Assembly: GCA_014843695.1 (NCBI GenBank)
Contig: CM026403.1
Location: 47,683,353 to 47,747,352 of the forward strand
DNA: 64,000 nucleotides
From: Archivesica marissinica
Taxonomy: Eukaryota > Mollusca > Bivalvia > Venerida > Vesicomyidae
Direction of reading: 5' to 3'
The notes beneath the pieces were generated by a model. That model saw only the letters and a list, made by a program, of their open reading frames with translations. It was not told the origin of the DNA and did not search any database. The translations under genes and the position numbers were made by a program. This document shows, one piece after another, positions 54,680 through 64,000 of this stretch. The first letter of the stretch is position 1, and every line of letters begins with the position of its first letter.

Positions 54680-54985
54680 AAAAGGTTCCCTGAAATGTGA
54701 GAGCTCTGCGAATGCATGCTGATACAAAAACTCCTCAGACCAATGTTTTGCAGAAATAACCGGGAATGCATGGATGACCTTCAACAGAAACTGCACCATG
54801 CAGCACCAAGCAACAGAACAGCCAAGAGCTGGATAAGTTGTTTGATCATACCAGTCCTCACCATAATGGAGTACATCCGAGCAGAGGAGGGTGGTTGGCC
54901 ACTTCATCCTGCCACCGTCAGTGAAATGATGCTACTGGGCATTTTAATTATGCCCGCTATGGTCTGTACTATTTGGTTTAACTCT
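54680..54985 (+). pseudogene. Decayed copy of an uncharacterised repeated gene family
   Basis: One frame gives LLRPMFCRN, FVRAE-like EYIRAEEGGWPLHPATVSEM; after a frameshift at about 54938 another frame gives GHFNYARYGLYYL. The motif order (YIRAE..W.LH....EM then GHFNYARY..YYL) is one I recall from many predicted invertebrate proteins of unknown function that behave like mobile genes. It has an early stop and a frameshift, and is cut off by the fold-back element at 54976. Confidence 0.6.
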
Positions 54986-55228
54986 TTCAACGCCAATGTC
55001 GCATAAAAGCGACTTTGTAAAAAAGTAGAGAACCCGATCGGACAGAATAGAACATGCCGTCTGATCAGGCTATATGCTGATTGCTCTTCAGACAGTGGAG
55101 CTGAAGCACCTGTCCGAATAGCAAACAACATAGATCCTGATCAGACGCGGCGTTACGCCGCGGCTGATCTGGATCTATGTTGTTTGCACATGCTCTGAAT
55201 TTATTCGGCGCTGAAAGAGTTAAACATA
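54976..55228. mobile_element. Fold-back element with tttaactctttc ends
   Basis: Left end ggtttaactctttcaacgcc; right end ggcgctgaaagagttaaac is its inverse. Inside, caaacaacatagatcctgat and atctggatctatgttgtttg form a second inverted pair around a GC-rich loop (cggcgttacgccg). A related fragment lies at 23990-24090. Confidence 0.8.
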
Positions 55229-55341
55229 TTTAGTCCACTATATACATTCACAAAACAATACATGTAGACAAAATCAAAGAAGTAAATATATAGAAAAGGA
55301 TTAAAACGGAAGCAGAGCTTATATAGTTTCTCTCCTTGCAG

Positions 55342-55465
55342 TTCAAAATACACAGTGCTATATTGGACGGTGTGGAACTAATACATGTATACCAAATGTG
55401 CATATTGCTTAGAAATGACAGAAATGTAATACCGGCAAGAATGCAGAAGAAATACAAGATATTTG
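55342..55465 (+). CDS. Candidate exon fragment, unknown protein, split by a SINE
   Basis: Acceptor tttctctccttgcag, then an open frame including LDGVELIHVYQMCILLRNDR and MQKKYKIF. The frame resumes after the SINE-C at 55466-55664 as a duplicated KYKIF then ENVAQTDRGKVIKC. Composition is protein-like, but no family is recognised and no donor is clear. It could be part of a transposon gene. Confidence 0.35.
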
Positions 55466-55664
55466 CGAAAGGTGCGAAAGGTCCGGAGTTCGAGCCCCTC
55501 TGGAGCCGTTACGAGTGTGCCCTTGGGCAAGGCATTTAAACTCCGTTGCCTCTTCTCTCTCCCTCGTGGCGATGGATTCCATCAGGAATGAGGTCTCGAG
55601 AGTGATTACATATAAGTTGAAAGAACTTGTTTCGCAATCGAGCTAAAATAAATGTGTATAAACT
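55466..55664 (+). mobile_element. SINE-C insertion with 16-bp target duplication
   Basis: Starts inside the tRNA-like head (gtgcgaaaggtccggagttc), then gcccttgggcaaggcattta and the tail ttcgcaatcgagctaaaata. It is flanked by aaatacaagatatttg at 55450-55465 and 55665-55680, which proves insertion by target-primed retrotransposition. Confidence 0.93.
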
Positions 55665-55787
55665 AAATACAAGATATTTGAGAATGTAGCACAGACGGAC
55701 AGGGGTAAAGTCATCAAATGCACGTCTTATATACACGGGGGTCTTATATACATGGGGTTTCACTCAAAGACTCGTTTTGTATCACGA

Positions 55788-58700
55788 ATACTAGCACATA
55801 TATACTATATATTTCATTAAATACGCTGCATACGCAATACATACTAGCACATATATACTATATATTGCATTAAATACGCTGCATACACAATACATACTAA
55901 CACATATATACTATATATTGCATTAAATACGCTGTATACAATACATACTAGCACATATATACTATATATTGCTTTAAATACGCTGTATACAATACATACT
56001 AGCACATATATACTATATATTGCATTAAATACGCTGCATACGCAATACATACTAGCACATATATACTATATATTGCATTAAATACGCTGCATACACAATA
56101 CATACTAACACATATATACTATATATTGCATTAAATACGCTGTATACAATACATACTAGCACATATATACTATATATTGCTTTAAATACGCTGTATACAA
56201 TACATACTAGCACATATATACTATATATTGCATTAAATACGCTGCATACGCAATACATACTAGCACATATATACTATATATTGCATTAAATACGCTGCAT
56301 ACACAATACATACTAACACATATATACTATATATTGCATTAAATACGCTGCATACACAATACATACTAGCACATATATACTATATATTGCATTAAATACG
56401 CTGCATACACAATACATACTAGCACATATATACTATATATTGCATTAAATACGCTGCATACACAATACATACTAGCACATATATACTACACATTGCATTA
56501 AATAAGCTGCATACACAATACATACTAGCACATATATACTATATATTGCATTAAATACGCTGCATACACAATACATACTAGCACATATATACTATATATT
56601 GCATTAAATAAGCTGCATACACAATACATACTAGCACATATATACTACACATTGCATTAAATACGCTGCAGACGCAATACATACTAGCACATATATACTA
56701 TATATTGCATTAAATACGCTGCATACACAATACATACTAGCACATATATACTACACATTGCATTAAATAAGCTGCATACACAATACATACTAGCACATAT
56801 ATACTATATATTGCATTAAATACGCTGCATACACAATACATACTAGCACATATATACTATATATTGCATTAAATAAGCTGCATACACAATACATACTAGC
56901 ACATATATACTACACATTGCATTAAATACGCTGCAGACGCAATACATACTAGCACATATATACTATATATTGCATTAAATACGCTGCATACACAATACAT
57001 ACTAGCACATATATACTATATATTGCATTAAATACGCTGCATACGCAATACATACTAGCACATATATACTATATATTGCATTAAATACGCTGCATACACA
57101 ATACATACTAGCACATATATACTATATATTGCATTAAATACGCTGCATACGCAATACATACTAGCACATATATACTATATATTGCATTAAATACGCTGCA
57201 TACACAATACATACTAGCACATATATACTATATATTGCATTAAATACGCTGCATACACAATACATACTAGCACATATATACTATATATTGCATTAAATAC
57301 GCTGCATACGCAATACATACTAGCACATATATACTATTATTGCATTAAATACGCTGCATACACAATACATACTAGCACATATATACTATATATTGCATTA
57401 AATACGCTGCATACACAATACATACTAGCACATATATACTACACATTGCATTAAATACGCTGCATACACAATACATACTAGCACATATATACTATATATT
57501 GCATTAAATACGCTGCATACACAATACATACTAGCACATATATACTATATATTGCATTAAATACGCTGCATACACAATACATACTAGCACATATATACTA
57601 TATATTGCATTAAATACGCTGCATACACAATACATACTAGCACATATATACTATATATTGCATTAAATACGCTGCATACACAATACATACTAGCACATAT
57701 ATACTATAATTGCATTAAATACGCTGCATACGCAATACATACTAGCACATATATACTATATATTGCATTAAATACGCTGCATACGCAATACATACTAGCA
57801 CATATATACTATATATTGCATTAAATACGCTGCATACACAATACATACTAGCACATATATACTATATATTGCATTAAATACGCTGCATACAATACATACT
57901 AGCACATATATACTACACATTGCATTAAATACGCTGCATACGCAATACATACTAGCACATATATACTATATATTGCATTAAATACGCTGCATACGCAATA
58001 CATACTAGCACATATATACTACACATTGCATTAAATACGCTGCATACACAGTACATACTAGCACATATATACTATATATTGCATTAAATACGCTGCATAC
58101 AATACATACTAGCACATATATACTACACATTGCATTAAATACGCTGCAGACGCAATACATACTAGCACATATATACTACACATTGCATTAAATACGCTGC
58201 AGACGCAATACATACTAGCACATATATACTATATATTGCATTAAATACGCTGCATACGCAATACATACTAGCACATATATACTATATATTGCATTAAATA
58301 CGCTGCATACGCAATACATACTAGCACATATATACTACACATTGCATTAAATACGCTGCAGACGCAATACATACTAGCACATATATACTATATATTGCAT
58401 TAAATACGCTGCATACACAATACATACTAGCACATATATACTATATATTGCATTAAATACGCTGCATACGCAATACATACTAGCACATATATACTATATA
58501 TTGCATTAAATACGCTGCAGACGCAATACATACTAGCACATATATACTATATATTGCATTAAATATGATACATACGCAATACATACTAGCACATATATAC
58601 TACACATTGCATTAAATACGCTGCAGACGCAATACATACTAGCACATATATACTATATATTGCATTAAATACGATACATACACAATACATACTAGCACAT

Positions 58701-58858
58701 ATATACTATATATTGCATTAAATACGCTGCATACGCAATACATACTAGCACATATATACTATATATTGCATTAAATACGCTGCAGACGCAATACCTACTA
58801 GCACATATATACTACACATTGCATTAAATACGCTGCAGACGCAATACCTACTAGCACA
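55788..58858. repeat. 53-bp minisatellite, about 58 copies, with higher-order structure
   Basis: Unit catactagcacatatatact + atatattgcattaaatacgc + tgcatacacaata. A four-unit block (53+53+51+51 = 208 bp) at 55844-56050 is repeated at 56052-56258. Later, variant units (ctacacattgc, aagctgc, ctgcagacgc) recur about 266 bp apart (56646 and 56912). It is the second-longest array in the window and very AT-rich. Confidence 0.95.
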
Positions 58859-59104
58859 TAGCTGGTGAAAAGTCATCTATATATAGCAGTGTTATTGGTA
58901 TACAAGATGTACCTCGTTTTCCATAGATTTATGTCGATATCGTAACATCCATCCTAGTTATCCATCAGTATTGTCATTATCTTACACTTCAACACAATAC
59001 ACTTTGCCATTAAATATCCAGTTCTGGCCACACAAGAATATGTTTACATCACGGTATTTAATGAAATAATCGAGAGCAGTGTTCACAACACCTGCCATTA
59101 ATCA
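58859..59104. other. Unassigned stretch
   Basis: Nothing recognised between the array and the decayed gene copy. Confidence 0.5.
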
Positions 59105-59290
59105 CGTGACATACTATCTCTGTACTATTTACGGACGATGGCATCATTGCCTGATGATGTACAGCAACAGTTCATGAACGGACAACACACAATGCATCCA
59201 GGTCTCTTCAATGAACACAGGAGTGAAACAACCTACAGGAGGTATGGACATGGATACAGTGGTATAATTAGAATCCCTCGTAGACAACAG
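59105..59290 (+). pseudogene. Second decayed copy of the uncharacterised repeated family
   Basis: The frame from about 59117 reads LYYLRTMASLPDDVQQQFMN, then GQHTMHPGLFN and ETTYRRYGHGYSGIIRI. It continues the motif order of the 54680 copy (GHFNYARYGLYYL, then RTM..LP..V...F..G.H..H..G.(F)N...ETT..RYGHG..GI) and overlaps its last residues (LYYL). It is interrupted at 59290 by SINE-A and is degenerate upstream. Confidence 0.6.
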
Positions 59291-59570
59291 ACGGATATGT
59301 AGTCCAGTGGTAACACGCTGGACTGGTAATCCAGGGATCGCAGGTTCGATCCCCCCATCTGACCATAATAAAATTAACAGTCTTTCAGATGGGACGTTAA
59401 ACCGTGGTCTCGTGTTGGTGCTTTACACCGTGCACGTAAAAGAACCAGAGGAGACTCTGGAATGGGTCTCTGTCTGTATCATTGAACTATCCTCCAAAAT
59501 CTAAAATGTCTAATCTCTTCAGGAGGCGTCGCTCATATGGGCAACCGGTAGCGACGATATATAAACGTAA
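59290..59570 (+). mobile_element. SINE-A, full length
   Basis: Head gtagtccagtggtaacacgc, centre cagatgggacgttaaaccgt, tail accggtagcgacgatatata, then a (CA)n run at 59572-59586. It truncates the decayed gene copy on its left. Confidence 0.94.
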
Positions 59571-59739
59571 AACACACACACACACACAAGAGACACAGAA
59601 GCCATGGGCATATAGTGTGCATGCATGTAATACAGTTGTGGAGAATCTTAACACCACGAGGGCACCTCCATCTTAATCACATCACATGGAGGAAATCAAT
59701 GGTCGGATCACATCTAATGGAAAAAACAGAATAGTAAAA

Positions 59740-60545
59740 AAACGGCTGATCACTTTCCAATGCCATAGAATAATGACCACCCTGTATATAAACTATATTA
59801 GCGAGGGGGGTCATTTTACAATGCCATAGAATAATGACCCCCTGGTATGTAAACTATGTGAGTGAGGGGGGGGGTCACTTGTCCATGCCATATAATAATG
59901 ACACACCTATGTTTATACAGTACGAGTTGGGGGGGGGGGTCACGTTTCCATGCCATAGAATAATGACCCATAATGTTATCTGTCTTTACTCATAGCTATA
60001 ATAAAATATTACCTATTATGAATGATATAAAACATTTAAACAGAGTATTGGGAATACAGGAAGTGTCAGAGTTGATTGCAGTGCCCCAACAATAAGGTTT
60101 TAATGCTTTATTATGAGGATATTCACACCTGTGGCAACATTAGTTAGCCACACCAGTCAGAATTATAATGGTTAACAGCATATTATATAGTTGTACACAT
60201 TTTCTGGAAAGTTTAAGAGAACATGCATGAATATGATAAGAATGGTTAGTACTGTGCTATTTTATGGTATTTATTTTGAGCTGCATGGTTTCAACTAAAA
60301 ATTACGTTGGGTGTATGTCTTTTTTCATACATTAGTTCAATATAATTGTATTAATAATTGTTAATTTTATAGCTTATGCAATCGTTAATGAAATATATTG
60401 ATACAATTGTTTTTGTAGGCTTTGGGGAGGGGGGGGGGTCATTATTCTATAATAGAATATGGACTCGCGGGTCACCTTTTCCTATAGAATAATGACCCGC
60501 GGGTCATTATTTTGGCGGGTCAATATTCTATGTGACACCGGTACC
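59740..60545. mobile_element. Putative DNA element with repeated ATAGAATAATGACC ends
   Basis: Four direct copies of ccatagaataatgacc-type motifs with poly-G runs (59760-59970) face an inverted cluster (ggggtcattattctataata, agaataatgacccgcgggtc) at 60430-60535. The roughly 450 bp between is AT-rich and non-coding. Direct-repeat-rich termini in inverted orientation suggest a non-autonomous transposon; exact ends are not certain. Confidence 0.55.
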
Positions 60546-60867
60546 GTCTGCGACGACTTTGAACATTATAATTTAGTTCAATCGACGGTTTTTAAGTCTT
60601 TTTAAAAAAAAAAGATTCTTACTGTAAAATGTGTTGATATTTGAACACACAGACGTCCGTGTCATTGATAAAAATCGAAACTCGTGTAACTAGTTTACGA
60701 TTTGATGATGTACCTATGCCATGGGGTCAGGGGCGTATCTATGCAATCCGCTGCCTATGTAGTAAATGACCCGTTGTGAAGTGAGTCGAAGCGTGTGGGT
60801 AGGAAATCAGAGTGACAACATAGCACAGAATTTAATATAAATTGTTTTAAATTCCAAAATGAAATTA
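60546..60867. other. Unassigned stretch
   Basis: Nothing recognised; it lies downstream of the Asp-rich ORF on the minus strand and could include its 3' UTR. Confidence 0.45.
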
Positions 60868-62673
60868 CTAATCATTATCAACACCTCCTCTGCAATCCCC
60901 ATTCTGCAGGTCAGTATCAGAATCATCAACTCTGCCATCTCCAACTATGTCAGCATCATCACCTCTACCATCTCCCACTATATCAGTGTCAGTATCATCA
61001 CCTCTGCCATCTCCAACTATATCAGTGTCAGTATCATAACCTCTGCCATCTCCAACTATGTCAGTATCATCACCTCTGCCACCTTCCACTATATCAGTGT
61101 CAGTATCATCACCTCTGCCATCTCCAACTATGTCAGTATCATCACCTCTGCCATCTCCCACTATATCAGTGTCAGTATCATCACCTCTGCCATCTCCCAC
61201 TATATCAGTGTCAGTATCATCACCTCTGCCATCTCCCACTATATCAGTGTCAGTATCATCACCTCTGCCATCTCCAACTATGTCAGTATCATCACCTCTG
61301 CCATCTCCCACTAAATCAGTGTCAGTATCATCACCTCTGCCATCTCCCACTAAGTCAGTATCACAATCATCACCTATACTATCTCCCACTAAGTCAGTAT
61401 CAGTATCATCACCTCTGCCATCTCCCACTAAGTCAGTATCACAATCATCACCTCTACTATATCCCACTAAGTCAGTGTCAGTATCATCACCTCTACCATC
61501 TCCCACTATATCAGTGTCAGTATCATCACCTCTGCCATCTCCAACTATGTCAGTATCATCACCTCTGCCATCTCCCACTAAGTCAGTGTCAGTATCATCA
61601 CCTCTGCCATCTCCCACTAAGTCAGTATCACAATCATCACCTATACCATCTCCCACTAAGTCAGTATCAGTATCATCACCTCTACCATCTCCCACTAAGT
61701 CAGTATCCGCATCATCACCTTTATCATCTCCCACTATATCAGTGTCAGTATCATCACCTCTGTCATCTCCAACTATGTCAGTATCATCACCTCTGCCATC
61801 TCCCACTATATCAGTGTCAGTATCATCACCTCTGCCATCTCCAACTATGTCAGTATCATCACCTCTGCCATATCCCACTATATCAGTGTCACTATCATCA
61901 CCTCTGCCATCTCCAACTATGTCAATATCATCACCTCTGCCATCTCCCACTAAGTCAGTGTCAGTATCATCACCTCTGCCATCTCCCACTAAGTCAGTAT
62001 CAAAATCATCACCTCTACCATCTCCCACTAAGTCAGTATCAGTATCATCACCTCTACCATCTCCCACTAAGTCAGTATCCGCATCATCACCTTTATCATC
62101 TCCCACTATATCAGTGTCAGTATCATCACCTCTGTCATCTCCAACTATGTCAGTATCATCACAACTGCCATCTCCCACTATATCAGTGTCATAATCATCA
62201 CCTATGTCATCTCCCACTAAGTCAATATCAGCATCATCACCTTTATCATCTCCCACTATGTCAGTGTCATAATCATCACCTTTGTCATTCTCATTCCGCA
62301 AGTCAGTATGATCACCTCTGTCATTCACTACTAAGTCATCATCTATGTCATCATCCAGTATGTCAATATCACTATCATCATATATGTCATCATCCAGAAT
62401 GTCACTATCATCACATATGTCATCATCCAGTATCTCAGTATCAGTATCATCTCCTATGTCATACTCCACTATGTTTGTGGCCTCATAACGCCAATCATCC
62501 CACAATTGCAACTCAGAATCAGTATCATCTGCACTGTCATCCCACACTATGTCATGTACATCACCAGGAGAATCAGCAGCTGTACTTTTTCTAAATGAAG
62601 TAAATGGAATAGAATTTGATAAGCATATATATAATGTAATAACACAATCCTGGACTCGAGCAACTGAATGCAT
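60868..62673 (-). CDS. Asp-rich repeat ORF with many RGD motifs
   Basis: 601 codons without a stop. A likely exon starts at the acceptor tttacttcatttag (first exon base 62590) with KSTAADSPGDVHDIVWDDSA and a non-repetitive acidic region rich in Trp and Asp (WDDWRYEATNIVEYD). About 40 repeats follow, alternating 13 residues (VGDGRGDDTDTDI) and 10 residues (VGDGRGDDTDI), with about 28 RGD tripeptides, and a short tail (DLQNGDCRGGVDND). Extreme acidity and DxDxD runs suggest calcium or mineral binding; RGD could engage integrins. There is no convincing signal peptide in the window. A satellite with a period divisible by 3 is the alternative. Confidence 0.5.
   Translation of the reverse strand: MHSVARVQDCVITLYICLSNSIPFTSFRKSTAADSPGDVHDIVWDDSADDTDSELQLWDDWRYEATNIVEYDIGDDTDTEILDDDICDDSDILDDDIYDDSDIDILDDDIDDDLVVNDRGDHTDLRNENDKGDDYDTDIVGDDKGDDADIDLVGDDIGDDYDTDIVGDGSCDDTDIVGDDRGDDTDTDIVGDDKGDDADTDLVGDGRGDDTDTDLVGDGRGDDFDTDLVGDGRGDDTDTDLVGDGRGDDIDIVGDGRGDDSDTDIVGYGRGDDTDIVGDGRGDDTDTDIVGDGRGDDTDIVGDDRGDDTDTDIVGDDKGDDADTDLVGDGRGDDTDTDLVGDGIGDDCDTDLVGDGRGDDTDTDLVGDGRGDDTDIVGDGRGDDTDTDIVGDGRGDDTDTDLVGYSRGDDCDTDLVGDGRGDDTDTDLVGDSIGDDCDTDLVGDGRGDDTDTDLVGDGRGDDTDIVGDGRGDDTDTDIVGDGRGDDTDTDIVGDGRGDDTDTDIVGDGRGDDTDIVGDGRGDDTDTDIVEGGRGDDTDIVGDGRGYDTDTDIVGDGRGDDTDTDIVGDGRGDDADIVGDGRVDDSDTDLQNGDCRGGVDND
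60905..62330. repeat. 39/30-bp tandem array underlying the Asp/RGD ORF
   Basis: Plus-strand unit tcatcacctctgccatctcc + cactatatcagtgtcagta (39 bp), with a 30-bp form lacking nine bases of the gtcagta region. The plus strand is also open for 378 codons (SVSSPLPSPT repeats). Period classes alternate non-randomly. Confidence 0.93.
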
Positions 62674-62782
62674 ACATACAATATATCACAGGATGGAATA
62701 TTTCCTATATAGTTTATGCTTCCTAGTGGATGCTGGTGTGTCAGAGGTATACATTGTGTGCAGAATATTTCTTAAAGGCCTG

Positions 62783-63068
62783 CAGACGGATATGTAGTCC
62801 AGTGGTAACACGCTGGACTGGTAATCCAGGGATCGCAGGTTCGATCCCCCGTCTGACCCTAATAAAATTAACAGTCTTTCAGATGGGACGTTAAACCGAG
62901 GTCTCGTGTCGGTGCTTTACACCGTGCACGTAAAAGAACCAGAGGAGACTCTGGAATGGGTCTCTCTCTGTATCATTGCACTATCCTCCAAAAATCTCAA
63001 ATAACTAATATCTTCAGGAGGCGTTGCTCATATGGGCAAACGGTAGCGACGATAAATAAACGTAAAAC
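62783..63068 (+). mobile_element. SINE-A, full length
   Basis: Near-consensus copy: head gtagtccagtggtaacacgc, gggatcgcaggttcgatccc, centre and tail (cggtagcgacgataaataaa). Confidence 0.95.
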
Positions 63069-63445
63069 ACCACCACCATCTTAAAAGCAAAATTTGTCAT
63101 GGATTCGATATCTTTTGAGTGCAATGGTTTGGAAAAACTAGGGTGTCATTACTTTATTATGGCTTAAAGGTGTAAAATCCAAGATAGCCACCACGTGACC
63201 ACATTTCAATCACAGCTGTATTGGTAACGTAGGTGTAAATCATGTAACATTTATGCAATAAAAAGTAATTAAATAAACACACCTTGATTAAGAAATGCAT
63301 GAAAAACAAAATGGCTGCAAGATAAAACACGCTTGTGTTGAAAGCCTATCAGACAGATACACAATGTGTTCAGTCGCATCGTACAATAATGCAAGGCAAT
63401 ACGGATAAGGTAGTTGTTATATATACCTTGTTGTAAATTACCTAA
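63069..63445. other. Unassigned stretch
   Basis: No exon, tandem repeat or element recognised. Confidence 0.5.
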
Positions 63446-63733
63446 ATGCCCTGGAATAAAAGGGGCACATATCTATCCAAAATGTTCAATGCAATCTATC
63501 AATCTGACACAAGGATTATACAGACTAAGTTTCCTGAAGATCTATATAAGAGAGTCAAAAGAGAGTCGTTTGATGTTTTTCTATATTTATCTTTGACAGT
63601 TCTGTACAAACTTAACAAGAACCATTTGAACAAAACTAAAGGAGGCTGCTTCAAAAAAAGACAGATTTTAAGAAATGTAGAGCATTGGATTTCAATAAAT
63701 ATGATAAGGGGACTGAACTCAACATTATTATAA
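63446..63733 (+). CDS. Short unknown ORF, 95 codons
   Basis: MPWNKRGTYLSKMFNAIYQS, then FPEDLYKRVKRESFDVFLYL and a Lys/Asn-rich end. Composition is more protein-like than most frames here (mixed charged and aromatic residues, no repeats), but no family, signal peptide or splice support is seen. It may be a fragment of a mobile-element gene. Confidence 0.25.
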   Translation: MPWNKRGTYLSKMFNAIYQSDTRIIQTKFPEDLYKRVKRESFDVFLYLSLTVLYKLNKNHLNKTKGGCFKKRQILRNVEHWISINMIRGLNSTLL

Positions 63734-63794
63734 TTATGCTAAAAATATTTGGATTGTCTCCCTTTGACTATATACAGCATAAGCCTGGCAAATT

Positions 63795-64000
63795 GTAAAA
63801 TCCAGGGATCGCAAGTTCGACCCCACATCTGACCTTAATAAAATTAACAGTCTTTCAGATGGGACTTTAAACCGATGTCTCGTGTCGGTGCTTTACACCA
63901 TGCACGTAAAAGAACCAGAGGAGAATCTGGAATGGGTCTCTGTCTATATCATGCACTATTCTCCAAAATCTAAAATAACTAATCTCTTCAGGAGGCGTCG
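63795..64000 (+). mobile_element. SINE-A, head-truncated, runs off the window
   Basis: Starts at aaaatccagggatcgcaagt, with the centre cagatgggactttaaaccga; cut by the window end within the tail (ttcaggaggcgtcg). Confidence 0.92.

Overview
This is eukaryotic, animal-like DNA. It has no operons or long bacterial-type ORFs. It has short exons with GT/AG borders, several families of tRNA-headed SINEs, 5'-truncated LINEs, fold-back DNA elements and very many minisatellites: about 18 main arrays cover roughly 22 kb, a third of the window. The mobile-element set and the style of the two recognisable genes suggest a lophotrochozoan, most likely a mollusc; this is an inference, not a measured placement.

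Two genes can be assembled by eye. (1) A fatty-acid-binding protein (FABP) gene on the minus strand has four exons: 19328-19205, 17747-17578, 14627-14514 and 10185-10132. All splice phases fit, and the product is 153 aa with the C-terminal Arg-x-aromatic motif of the family. Three more FABP first exons, each intact with ATG, open frame and the same phase-1 donor, lie upstream on the same strand at 26790-26697, 34005-33912 and 51500-51407. I could find no second set of exons 2-4 for them. They are therefore either alternative first exons feeding the single exon 2-4 set or orphaned tandem copies. (2) A secreted cystatin-like protease-inhibitor gene on the plus strand (exons 37124-37276, 40790-40849, 42307-42390) has a TATA box, a signal peptide, conserved intron positions and an in-frame TAA in exon 1. 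It sits between FABP first exons 3 and 4, on the opposite strand. A third coding candidate is a 601-codon minus-strand Asp-rich ORF with about 28 RGD tripeptides (62673-60868).

Layout: 1-10 kb holds SINE-D copies and four tandem arrays (58, 57, 49 and 31 bp). 10-19.3 kb is the FABP gene, whose introns are packed with arrays (24, 13, 61, 64, 34 and 40 bp), including two built from the gene's own splice junctions. 19.4-37 kb holds LINE tails, SINEs, a 58-bp and a 29-bp array, FABP exons 1b and 1c, fold-back elements and a LINE with a clear target-site duplication. 37-42.4 kb is the cystatin gene, with a 36-bp array in intron 1. 42.5-51.5 kb holds SINEs, a 55-bp array, a LINE fragment, a 22-bp array and FABP exon 1d. 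51.8-60.6 kb holds SINE-A copies, fold-back elements, two decayed copies of an uncharacterised repeated gene family and a 3-kb 53-bp array. 60.8-64 kb holds the Asp/RGD ORF and two SINE-A copies.

Local SINE names used here: A (Thr-like head, most abundant), B (Glu-like head), C (shares its tail with B), D (Ser/Leu-type head), E (Pro-like head). Most long ORFs are frames through tandem repeats and are annotated as repeats, not genes.
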